64,000 nt of DNA from Channallabes apus (taxonomy: Eukaryota > Chordata > Actinopteri > Siluriformes > Clariidae): assembly GCA_030522415.1 (NCBI GenBank), contig CM060127.1:10958207-11022206 (forward strand). Direction: 5' to 3'. Position 1 is the stretch's first letter. Each line of letters starts with the position of its first letter. A program made the position numbers and the translations under genes. Of this stretch, positions 23,767 to 34,108 are shown piece after piece. Below the pieces are notes generated by a model. It was not told where the DNA came from and searched no databases. It worked only from the letters and a program-made list of their open reading frames with translations.

Positions 23767-24142
23767 TAACAGAATTTGTGAATGTCAATAAGTTAACATA
23801 GCAAGAGATATTAACGTGAAGAAGCAGATATTCATAATTAGTAGAGTCAGCAAAGATGATTATAAGAAGGGTGATAAAGGAAGGAGATAGCCAGGATTAA
23901 ATCACTTCTAGAATCACAATTAGAAATGGAATTCACACTACATACATAATCAGGCGTTGGCACAAAAATAAAATGTGGAAAAAGCAAACTAATACAAAGT
24001 TGAACCTATATGTGTATGTGAAAAAGGTGAGAAGCGGTGAGAGCCCCCTTTTGAGGTGTCTTCTGGACATATGTCGCTCCACTAGCCCCTCGGTGCGGGC
24101 TAGGAGATCTTGTGAGTGGTCGATTATGTCAAGCAGTCAGTG

Positions 24143-25615
24143 TCATCTGCGGCTGGCGTGAATCCACTGTGGCTGTGAATCTGTGAGAACAGCTGTGCGT
24201 GTCACTGTAATTACAGTTGTAGGTGTACTGTAGGCAGCATCCCCCACCTTCCTGGGATTTAAACTTTTCACCAGCACTGTATCACCTGGGATGAAAGAGT
24301 GAGTTGGCTTGTCTGTAGGCAGAGGGAGAGAAGCAGAGACATTACCGTGAACACTGTTCAGTTTTTCAATGAGCGCTTGCGTATAATCGCCGACAATCAC
24401 GTCCAGATCACCTGTAAGGGAAACACCAGGGTTACCTTTTACCCAGGGGATGGGGAATGGTCGTCCTATTATAATCTCAAATGGTGAAAGTTTGGTTGTA
24501 GAATTGGGTGTCATTCTAATTTCACAAAGCACAGATGGTAACAGGTCAACCCAATTCTTACCTGTATCCATCATGGCTTTTGTCAACCTATCTTTGATTG
24601 TTCTGTTCATCCTCTCTACCACACCAGAACTTTGGGGATGGTAGGGGATGTGAAATTTCCAATCAATGCTTAAAAATTTACACAATTTTTGTGTCACTTT
24701 GGAGACGAATGGCGTGCCATTATCACTGTCAATAGATGTTGGAATACCGTATCTAGGAATGATTTCTTTAGCCAGAATTTTAACTACTATTGTTGCATTT
24801 TCTTTTGAGCATGGAAATGCTTCTACCCATTTAGAAAATCTGTCCACGATTACAAGCATGTATTTCAGATTTCTGACAGGTGGCATGTGTGTAAAGTCAA
24901 TTTGTAAGCATTGGAATGGTGCAATAGGCATTGGCAAGGCATCATATTTAACATGTTGTCCTTGTGTATTTGCACGAGCACAGATCAAGCAGGAATCTAA
25001 TAGAACAAGTGTAGCCTGTTTGATATTGCGAATGCAGAATCTGTCCTCAATCATACGGATTACCCCCCGTTTTGCGACATGTGAAATACCATGAAAATGA
25101 CGCACTAATAACGGGAGGACAGATGCTGGAAGAGCTATACGGCCGTTCTCATCCCGAATTAGCATATCGCTGCCAAGTGAACACTCGTGTGTGACACCAT
25201 AAGCGTAACGCGAATCCGTAAAGATAGTAACAGGTTGATTTTTAAATAGGAGACATGCACGAGTAAGAGCGGTAAGTTCTGCAGCTTGAGCTGAAAGAAA
25301 AGGCAACAAATAAGCTTCTAATACAATGTTGGGCAGCTGACAGATAGAATAGCCGCAATGTGTCACATTATCATTAGGCTTTGAACAATAGCCATCAACA
25401 TAAATGTGTGTGCCATGCTCTAAAGGAGTGGAAGAGAAATCGGAGCGTACAGCCGAGGTAGTGGTGATCTCATGTAAACAGTCATGATCAGCCCAGTCTG
25501 GTTGGGTCTGATCAGGGCCACAGAGTGTCATGAGACGGTGTAAGAGTACAGCCGGAGTGTTGGGTGTCGATATTGGTTTAATAGTTAGATTGTGTGGCAC
25601 AAAGAATAGCTTCAT
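24143..25615 (-). pseudogene. pol: ERV pol: RNase H remnant and integrase
   Basis: This 490-codon open frame starts in the RT-RNase H connection. RNase H acidic residues are at about Asp74, Glu113 and Asp134. The C-terminal third of RNase H (last Asp and basic loop) is missing: Y-G-V is followed after a short stretch by integrase sequence. Integrase has the His175-x3-His179 and Cys209-x2-Cys212 zinc site and the catalytic triad Asp240, Asp298, Glu334 (35-residue spacing). A C-terminal domain of the gammaretroviral type ends at W-I-H-A-S-R-R. The integrase part looks complete while RNase H is internally deleted. No env frame follows. Confidence 0.88.
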
Positions 25616-26884
25616 ATCCTGAACGACGTTGAGCTGTCATGTGCTGTGTTTGAATATTATTAAGGATCGTTATAACTTGGTGAGAAGAGTGTAATACTAA
25701 GGGGTACGAGAGAGCAATCTTTTCAGCATCCGTGACAATGAGAGCAGAGGCAGCCATAGCTCGCAGACAAGCAGGAAGTCCTGATGCTACAGGATCTAGG
25801 GTTTTAGATAAGTATGCAACTGGCCGATAAGACCCGCCGTGATCTTGGGCTAAGACCCCCGCTGCGACCCCCCCCCGCCTTCAGAGACATATAGGTGAAA
25901 TTGCTTGCCATAATCAGGTAGACCCAATGCTGGAGCTGAACTTAGAGATCGCTTGAGGTAACAAAAAGAGTCCTTCATCTCAGATGTCCATGTGATTTTG
26001 TCTGGTTGAGTGGAGGAGCATGACTGGTGTAATATCCTGTCATAGTAGGAACAGTCAGGAATGAACTGCCTACAATAGTGTATAAGTCCAAGAAAGCCCA
26101 TCATTGCTTGCTTCGTGGCAGGTGGACGAATCTCGACAACAGATTGTATGCGATCAGCAGATAATGTTCTTTGTCCAACATCAGCCAGATGTGTCAGCAT
26201 GCGCAGTGAATGTTTGCGACATAAGTCCTCAGTTTCAGCTGAGAGGAGGATGTCATCGGCGTATAACAGAAGTCGGACTTTCTCAGGCAGGGTCAGGGAA
26301 GCCATGGCATCTCTTACAACAGAGGAGAACACAGCTGGAGAGTCTGAACCCTTGAGGAAGACGAGTCCAGGTCAGATGTTGGTTTTTGAAGGTGAAAGCG
26401 AATATAGGCTGCGTCTGCTCACTGACAGGGACACTGAAAAAGGCAGAACACAAATCAACTACTGAAAAATATGAATGATTTGGAGGTATTGACGTCAAAA
26501 TGGAAGGGACATCTGGAACAATAGGACTTGCAGGAATGCATTAATTTTTCGCAAATCTTGTGTAAATCTCCATCCTTTTCCACCTGCCTTTTGTATAGGA
26601 TTAACAGGTGTATTGTATGGAGATTGGGTAGGAACTAGGACACCTTGTTCTATTACTGACAAAATCACTTTCTCAATACCTGCCTCTTTATCTGGTGAAA
26701 GAAGGTGTGGCTTACAATACACAGGTGTCAGTGTTTTACGTTTTGCTGTGTATGGTGTAGTGCAAACTGTGCCCACTTCATTAGCATGAGTAGACCACAA
26801 CCTCGGAGGTACAGAAGGCAAGTAGGATGGGATGACAATAGATCTATCAGTAGAATCAACCTGTGGGATCACATCAGAGAACAT
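25616..26884 (-). pseudogene. pol: ERV pol: reverse transcriptase, broken into several frames
   Basis: In order on - are the N-terminal RT part (26495-26884; S-P-Y-N-T-P-V and the D-L-R-K-I-N block), the palm part with F-S-V-V-D-L (first catalytic Asp) and L-P-Q-G-F (26283-26498), and the Y-A-D-D box with thumb (25850-26332). A connection segment follows in a different frame to 25616. At least three frame changes interrupt it, one in a C-run near 25868. No protease is recognised upstream. Confidence 0.85.
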
Positions 26885-28340
26885 AGTCAGATTATTAGGG
26901 GTCTTTAAAACGGAGAATTAGGTCTATATTATTAACAAAGGTTGTTTGAAATAGTTGTGTGAAATGTTGAGTAATATCCAAAAATATCCCTGTGTAAGAA
27001 CCAAGCAGTTTTAAACCTATCTAATCTAATTCCTAAAACCTATTACTGTCGAATAGGTGACACAAAAGGTTGAATAAAATTCTAAATCCTTAATTATTCA
27101 TCCAATCATTAGGAGTAAGAGACTGTTTGGAACGACCATTTCCCATCTTGTTAGTAAGTTACAGTTAGTAAACAAACCAAGCTTATCGAAGGTAAGCGGA
27201 CACTTTAAGCTTTTTTATTTTTATTTTTTATAATTATTATTATTTTATTTATTTTTTTTAATTTATTTTACGGGTGGTGTGACGTTCGAACAGAGTGTAT
27301 CAGAATATATATAAAACTGAAGAATACTGTAATCTATAAAGTGTATTATCAAAAATGTGTATTATCTCCGCGTTCCTGATAACACTACCAGGAATATGGA
27401 TTCTATTTCAAATCTCACATGCCTCTACATCTTTGGAGATCATACACACATTTATCAAATACCAATATAGTGAATTAATAAGTATATATTTAAAACTGAA
27501 GAATACTGTAATTTAAAAGTGTATTATCAAAAATGTGTAATATCTCCGCGTTCCTGATAACACTACCAGGAATATGGATTCTTTCAAATCTCACATGCCT
27601 CTACATCTTTGGAGATTAATCACACATTTATCAAATACCAATATAGTGAATTAATAAGGCATTCGGCCAATCTGCCCTGTTTCTGATAACACTACCAGAA
27701 AAATGGAGCTCAGGTGCGCCGGGCTGAGTCCACACGCCTCTACGTCAGGGAGACAATAAAACTCATGCACGTGTATAACTGCAACTGCACACCGCTCCCT
27801 GTTCCAAAGAACACTCTAAGGAATATGGCTATAACCAATTCATTTATTAATTTTCTAGCCACGCGCCTCTACGCCAGGGCCAGCTTATACACAAAGTGCA
27901 TGCTACAAATGCCTCACTAAATTACCAATATTGAAAGTGCATAAATTACGTAAACAACAGAATTTAGCGAACGTATAACTTTTTAAAACACACCCGAAGT
28001 AGCGCGTCTCCTCTAGCGGGACGCGGTTTGATGACGTAGGTACTCGCGACGACAGCGCTGTGTATGTTTTTAGCTTAATGCAAGCAACACCGGTTCAGTT
28101 TCAGTTAAACACCTAGTTTAATCTATATCTTTCAATTATCCACAATCGCTGTAATTTTAGCCAATAAACCAACGCGAGTAATGTCAAACACAACACGAAA
28201 CAAAAACTAATTAAAACGCATAAAGTTTCTTTTTCCAAAATATAACCCAAATACACGCCAATTTACTACGTAAATAAACTATTGGTTCAAAAACTTTTCT
28301 GACCAAGGAAGGAAGTACAATAGCAAAAATACTGCTTAAC
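26885..28340 (-). other. ERV internal 5' region without recognisable gag
   Basis: This is where leader, gag and protease should lie. No long frame and no capsid or zinc-knuckle motif is seen. An AT-rich stretch lies at about 27210-27270 and tandem repeats at 27313-27670. Gag may be deleted or unrecognisably decayed. Confidence 0.5.
27313..27670. repeat. 179-bp tandem repeat in the ERV leader region
   Basis: Two near-identical units begin at 27313 and 27492 (AAAACTGAAGAATACTGTAA). A third diverged partial unit follows from about 27675 (CTGATAACACTACCAG). Confidence 0.85.
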
Positions 28341-28346
28341 TTACCT
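28335..28346 (-). promoter_or_regulatory. ERV leader splice-donor-like site
   Basis: On -, GGAAGGTAAGTTAAG lies about 30 bp downstream of the primer site. It matches a consensus donor at the position of a retroviral major splice donor. Confidence 0.55.
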
Positions 28347-28365
28347 TCCTGGAGAGAAAAGGTTA

Positions 28366-28377
28366 GACGAGCCCCCA
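28366..28377 (-). promoter_or_regulatory. ERV primer binding site, tRNA-Pro type
   Basis: On -, TGGGGGCTCGTC lies three bases inside the 5' LTR. This is the 12-nt 3' complement of tRNA-Pro used by many gammaretroviruses. The match stops after 12 nt. Confidence 0.85.
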
Positions 28378-28380
28378 GAT

Positions 28381-28924
28381 TGTAAGGTTTTTTCTAAAGT
28401 TTTGTAGTAGAAGAGGCGAGTTGCTCGGTCTGTCCGCTGTGCTTCGGTAAGCTTTTCTGGCGCCAGGAGAGATTCAGTCAAACACACACACACGTTGTCT
28501 GTCAGAAAGGTCTCTGTTTATTAACAGCAAAAGATGGGGTTTATATATATTTGACCAAACGCCTGGGCTATAGACATATGTTACTACAAAGAGCATGAAC
28601 CACTGTAAATGTCCTGGTGAGATCCTGAAGAATCAAAGGAGAGGAAGATAGAGAGGTGTCCGTGCAGAGACAGATCACAAGATGTTGGCTCGAGTTAGGG
28701 GGAGAGGGGGAAGGAGACAGAGGGAGATGGAGAGAGAGGGGAAGAGAGAGAGACATAAAGAGAGTATGGGAAGGTGAGCATGGGAGCGTTCACACCTTTA
28801 AGAACAGATGCAAGAGGAGACAGGAAGATAGCAGCAGGAAATATTTAACACGTTAATATCAAATCTATGAGGAAGAGAACAAGAGAGTAGAATCAACTCC
28901 TTTATATATAAAATAATTCTAACA
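28381..28924 (-). repeat. ERV 5' LTR
   Basis: 544 bp, about 99% identical by eye to 23206-23749, followed by the GTTTC target duplication. Confidence 0.95.
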
Positions 28925-28929
28925 GTTTC

Positions 28930-29879
28930 CATTCTTTCTTATGGCGGAATTCGCTTTGATTTACAAGTGTTTTGAAAAAGGAGCCCGCTTCTGGAACAAA
29001 TTATGTTTGAAATCCAAGGTTCCAATGTAATAACCACAAAACAAGCCTATGCAGTAGAAAGAAGAGATCTGAATAGTTAGCCATGTGCTTACACAATGTA
29101 TGTAACAGTCAAGAAAAGAGGCTTTTGTTCGGGTTCTGTCTATTCTATTATAAAGTCATTAAATATGTGTTCATACGGCTTATAACATGTACGCTTGTGT
29201 GTTTTCCTTCTCACAGTGAGCTGTATGTAAATCATACACTGTCTGTGTATCAGCTGATTTCTACACCAGCTTTACATCCTGAGCAGAAGGTCAGTGATAA
29301 TTTAAGGCTTCACTTCTCTTTTCAGAAACACCACTGAGTACATCTTAATCTGGGGACGGGGACACATGCGTCTGTCTCTTCATGGACATAATGTGTGTAT
29401 GTTCTTAATGGTAAAAGCCATTCTCAAAATAAGGGATCTTGATTTTCACATCAAATGCAATATGTACAGAGGTGTTCCTGAAAAGAGCAGAGGATTCTTA
29501 AGTTCTTAAGTTAATTGGATGTTGCTGGTAAACATCCAATTAATGTTTAGCAGCAACATCCAATTAATTTCACATGTAGTATCTGGTAAGTGTTGCAGAT
29601 TCACAATTATCACGCTATAATTCACTGTATATTCCACCATGATAAGTCCTGGAGCTGCACCGGCATGGTTCTGTGTTCACCGTGACCTCGTCAGCCTCCA
29701 AATCCCATCGTGCCTTGGGCATTAGCTTTAGCATTTAGCTCGCAACTTAAATGAGACAGAGAGTTCTCACATGGAAAACAATAGCTGGTCATACACGCAA
29801 AAAAACATGCACACACAAGGGGAGAGATACTGGATACTGGAGAGATGCTTTGACCTTCTAGGCTAGTGACTATCTAACC
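28930..29879. other. Unassigned sequence with a short hairpin
   Basis: No gene is recognised. A perfect 15-bp inverted repeat, AATTGGATGTTGCTG at 29513-29527 and its complement at 29551-29565, could form a hairpin. Confidence 0.5.
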
Positions 29880-30003
29880 ATTTTTATTCATACACATTCA
29901 CGTTCCATACAAACTTAAATAATTCTTTTGTGTAAAGCTGTTTTGAGAAATGTCAATTGTTAAAAGCGCTATACAAATAAAACTGAATTGAATTGAATTG
30001 AAT
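29880..30003 (+). repeat. L2 LINE 3' tail fragment
   Basis: It ends with AGCGCTATACAAATAAA and a TGAATTGAATTGAAT tail, as at 8380-8427. Confidence 0.85.
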
Positions 30004-30585
30004 AGTGATGGTCGTTCATGAACGTGCCTGAGAAGAACGAGTATCTCGGAGAGTGATAGTGAACCTCCGTAGGTTATGTACAGGACACAGAAATAAGTCG
30101 TTACCTTCGAGTCTTTTGGTCCGAATCGTTCGTTCTTTTGTCACGTGACTCCCAAAGACGCTATGCGGTGCAATAGATTCAAAAGAACTAACGACTCGGA
30201 CCAGAAGATACAGTATGATGGTGAGCTGCTCGTTCTGTTTATTATAATATGTCCTTAGTTGCATTGTAATGTTTTCATTACTGGAACTAGATTTTAATAT
30301 ATTGGACACTTTTTAACGTAGTTTAAGTCATTTCAAATATTGTTAGTTGTGTTTATGTCCTTGGCAGGTTAGTAATTTCACCCAACAGGAACCTGCTGAT
30401 GAAGACAAAGTTTAAAGAAACCATTTATGAACTAAAATGACAAAGAACTATGGAAGAACAACAAATATGATTTGAAATTATGATAAAATAGTAATTCAGT
30501 TTTTTTCTGTAATTATTATCATGAAATAGCATTAACTGAATTGAAGGTTAAAGACATTTGCTCTACTGTTTTAAGTAATAATATT

Positions 30586-30628
<43 letters not shown>

Positions 30629-30746
30629 TGGTTAGTTAATTAGCAGAAATGTCTGAAGAAGGAATAATGAGTTTTAGGCAGCACTTCGTGTTTTGGACGG
30701 TTATCGCCTGCCACCTTGTGGCCGAGTTTAGTAAGTGACTGTTTCC
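30004..30746. repeat. hAT-like MITE start and (AAT)n
   Basis: TAGTGATGGTCGTTCATGAACG at 30003-30024 resembles the terminus of fish hAT MITEs; its far end was not located. (AAT)n runs at 30577-30628. No gene. Confidence 0.4.
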
Positions 30747-31265
30747 TTAAAGGAGACATACAGTCTCAATTTTGCATAGGTTAATATGATTCTTTAGGGT
30801 CCTAATGAAAAGTTTGTAATATACTTTAATTAAAAATTCTCAATTGTTGTGTAAAAAAAACATTACTTTTACCTGGTAAAAGTAGCTCTGTTCTCAGCAA
30901 CCTGTTTCAGTACATGCTCCTTTAAATGTTAATGACCTCTACTGAACCCGCCCCCCAGTTCTGTGCGGCGTGTCTTCACAATACAAGTGGGGTATAGCTT
31001 TGACAACAGTTAAAAATATTTAAAAAACAGTTAAAAATAATTTTACATGATGTTAGAATTATTTTATATATAAAGGAGTTATTTCTACTCTCTTGCTCTC
31101 TTCCTCATAGATCTGATATTAACGTGTTAAATCTTCCCTGCTGCTATCTTCCTGTCTCCTCTTGCATCTGTTCATTCATGCTCACCTTCCCATACTCTGT
31201 CTCTCTCTCTCCCTCTCTCTCTCTCCCTCTGTCTCCTTCCACCTCTCTATCTTCCTCTCCTTTGA

Positions 31266-31560
31266 TTCAAATTCAAATTTTATTTGTCACATACACAGTC
31301 ATACACAGTATGATATGGAGTGAAATGCTTATACGACAGCCAGTGACCTTAAAAAGAAAATAAAAGCTTTTACGTAAGGAATAAATATCAATAAAAAGAA
31401 ATACTAAAGAAAATACATTTAACTAGTAAAATAAACTGTACAAATGAGGGCATAATAAAAATCTTACAAAATATAGGGGAAATATATATAAAAAATATAT
31501 ATATATATTTCCCCTATATTTTGTAATATTTTTATTATGCACATAGTTATATATATGTAA
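31266..31560 (-). mobile_element. LINE-A 3' fragment with inverted 5' end
   Basis: It starts with the LINE-A tail (TCAAATTCAAATTTTATTTGTCAC). At about 31449-31540 the sequence turns back on itself: GCATAATAAAAAT...TATAGGGGAAATATA is followed by its complement. This is the footprint of twin-primed insertion. Confidence 0.7.
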
Positions 31561-31602
31561 ATAAGATTTTACATGTGAATCTGGTTGTAAAACTTTTTTG
31601 AC

Positions 31603-31674
31603 TTCCCAGACCGGGAATCAAACTCGACTTGCTGCGCTGAGAGCGCCGTATCCTAACCACTAGACCACGGAGGA
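31603..31674 (-). pseudogene. tRNA-Glu(CTC)-like pseudogene
   Basis: On -, GTGGTCTAGTGGTTAGGATA (D-arm and A box) is followed by a CTC anticodon loop and GAGTTTGATTCCCGG (B box). The acceptor and anticodon stems have several mismatches. It is probably a tRNA-derived repeat head, not a working tRNA. Confidence 0.6.
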
Positions 31675-31944
31675 TTAATGGCTGCCGCTTGGAAATGGCG
31701 GCTATTCAACCCACGACCTTATACACGCGAAGCATTGTTTTTTTGGGATCTCACCAGGACATTTACAATGGTTAATTTGTAGTAACATATGTCTATAGCA
31801 CAGGCGTTTGGTCAAACATATTTATACCGATCTTTTGCTGTTAATAAACAGAGACCTTTCTGACAGACAACGTGTGTGTGTGTGTGTGTGTGTGTGTGAC
31901 TGAGTCATATAGATGCCGGGAATAGGACATCATACACGCGAAGC

Positions 31945-31982
<38 letters not shown>

Positions 31983-32098
31983 ACTGAGTCTCTCCTGGTT
32001 TCAGAAAAGCTTACCGAAGCATAGTGCACTCGCCTCGTCTAACTAAGCGAACTTTAGAAAAACTTTATAAATATGTAGTGCAAAAAAGTATGTACCTT

Positions 32099-32165
32099 GA
32101 GCAGGAATCAAACCCGGGTCTCCCACATCAAAGCGCCGAATCCTAACCACTAGACCACCACACTA
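32099..32165 (-). pseudogene. Second tRNA-Glu-like segment
   Basis: On -, GTGGTCTAGTGGTTAGGATT precedes a loop containing TTG and a GGGTTTGATTCC B box. The anticodon stem does not pair. A diverged copy or a tRNA-derived SINE head. Confidence 0.5.
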
Positions 32166-32494
32166 CAGCAACAAACTGCACACCACACTCATGTAGGCGC
32201 CATTTTGCTCCACTGTAGAAAAACAATGGCCGACGGCTCTTTTTTCACTCGGGGCGGGTCTTTGCTAAAACACCAGTGTCAATCAACTATAGTAGGAGCG
32301 GCCTCACACCGACAGGCTTTTGAAAACGGGCTGATTTCAGAAGGGGCATCTTATATTATTAAATTAAAAGAAAATCGCTGGGCGGCTCTTTATCATTGTA
32401 GAGTGGTTGTGTACACACTCTCATAACACACAATGCAGTCCAAACAGCTTGAAAAAGTCCATGTAGCACCGTATGTCCCCTTTAAGCACTGTGA

Positions 32495-32620
32495 TCTTGT
32501 ACCTCGAGTGTTGGAGGTTTAAATCCTGCTTCAGGTCTGTGTGCGGGGAGTTTGCATGTTCCCCCTGTGCTTGTTGGGTTTCCTCCTGGTACGAGCGTTT
32601 CATACCAAAATCGTTACCAA
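32495..32620 (-). repeat. Fragment of the common fish interspersed repeat
   Basis: On - it matches part of 19640-19760 (the gaggaaaccc / agggagaacatgcaa class of sequence). Diverged and truncated. Confidence 0.6.
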
Positions 32621-33025
32621 ATTGTCCGTATTGTGTGAATATGTGTGTGTTTGTGCGCTCATGCGGTTTTAAACAAACACCATTTAAGAAAGGTTTTACA
32701 ACACATTACACGACACATATACATGGTTACAAATGCTTAGTTTTTACACTGTTAATTACACTGATATGTAACAATGTTTCAACATTAATGCCTTATATGC
32801 AAATTATACAAAGTACTACTCACACTTACATTACATTAGAATTTATATTTCTATCAGGTCTCGCGGATGCTTATTTGCAGTTTGGATGTATGATTTATTT
32901 GGTATAAAATGTAATCACGCATTTTATATATATTTAAGGAAAAAATATCACTTCTCCAACTATTATTATTACAAGGGAGAATTAGGGTCATATTATTACA
33001 CGACCGTTGGTATTAGTCCCGCCTC

Positions 33026-33434
<409 letters not shown>

Positions 33435-33465
33435 ACACTCCACCGGTTAACGACGCGAACACAAC

Positions 33466-33486
33466 GACTCTTTTAAGAGCCACCCA
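33466..33486 (+). terminator. Histone mRNA 3' stem-loop, imperfect
   Basis: GACTCTTTTAAGAGCC followed by ACCCA resembles the histone stem-loop (GGCTCT, TTTC loop, AGAGCC, ACCCA). There is one A:C mismatch at the second stem pair and a TTTA loop. A purine-rich AGCAAAAGAG (33493-33502) sits where the U7-binding element should be. Confidence 0.8.
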
Positions 33487-33519
33487 CATCTCCAGCAAAA
33501 GAGCTACTATTCCCATGTG

Positions 33520-33980
33520 TGTGTGTAAAAATATATTTTAAGCTTATTAAACACTGTTTATAAAACTTTCATGGCACTTGTATAATATCTGCGAGCAGTT
33601 GAGGGGACTAGAGATAGAAATTTAAAGTCAATTTCTCGGACCCAGTCTGCAGACGATGAGTTCTCACCTTATCGAAATAATCAGGAAACCGTTTTTAAAA
33701 TTCTTCGAGTCCATTTAAAGTATCACAAGACATAAACAAAGCATTTAAAGTTTGTAGTACATACACTACTTATAAACGTGGATTCTAAAAGATAAGATAA
33801 TGTTTATGTACAGATTATATGTCCATGATTTTTTTTTAATTATTGTAAATATCCTTTTTTTTTTTAGATAACAAATAAAATTAACCCGCGACTCTGAAAC
33901 GGCGGGAAGGGACATGAAGCGGAGGGAGGAGGAGTAACAGGAAAAGACTGGGGTGGTAGGAGCTCCTCCATGTGAAGAAT
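33520..33980. other. Intergenic sequence between H4 and H2B
   Basis: AT-rich, no gene. A GACCAATCAAAAT box at 33993-34005 is a likely H2B CCAAT element. Confidence 0.5.
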
Positions 33981-34108
33981 TTTGAAAATGTCGACCAATC
34001 AAAATCCGTTCTTGGCTTGTGCTTAATTACAATGTAGCCTGTACATAGAGAGCCCGCGAGGCTGAGCTGTTCATTCTTCTGTCAGTCTCGTCGAGAACCA
34101 GCAGCACC

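Larger units (their letters stand above)
23206..28924 (-). mobile_element. Endogenous retrovirus, - strand, pol only, 5-bp target duplication
   Basis: Two 544-bp LTRs (23206-23749 and 28381-28924) begin TG and end CA on the plus-strand reading. GTTTC lies at 23201-23205 and 28925-28929, a 5-bp target duplication. The internal 4.6 kb has a tRNA-Pro-type primer site, a splice-donor-like GTAAGT and a polypurine tract. It also has pol segments in several frames ending in integrase. Only about 400 bp separate integrase from the 3' LTR, so env is absent, and no gag is recognisable upstream of RT. The integrase and primer site point to a gamma/epsilon-like retrovirus. It is defective as it stands. 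Confidence 0.92.
31053..32073 (+). repeat. Solo LTR of the same ERV family, inverted and interrupted
   Basis: From TGTTAGAATTATTTT it is the reverse complement of the 23.2/28.4-kb LTRs. It stops at about 31265, resumes at about 31745 (ATCTCACCAGGACATTT) and decays at about 32073. The gap holds a LINE-A tail and a tRNA-Glu-like sequence. Expanded (TG)n tracts lie near 31871-31897 and 31949-31978. Confidence 0.8.
30751..32481. mobile_element. TTAA-flanked DNA element with nested insertions
   Basis: TTAA at 30747-30750 is followed by AGGAGACATAC. GTATGTCCCCT precedes TTAA at 32482-32485. TTAA duplications fit Kolobok or piggyBac families; no transposase is present. Inside are an interrupted solo LTR (31053 to about 32073) and tRNA-Glu-like segments. 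Confidence 0.65.

Noticed and set aside
24299..25094. ORFs on + within the ERV
   Set aside because: Antisense shadows of integrase and RNase H.
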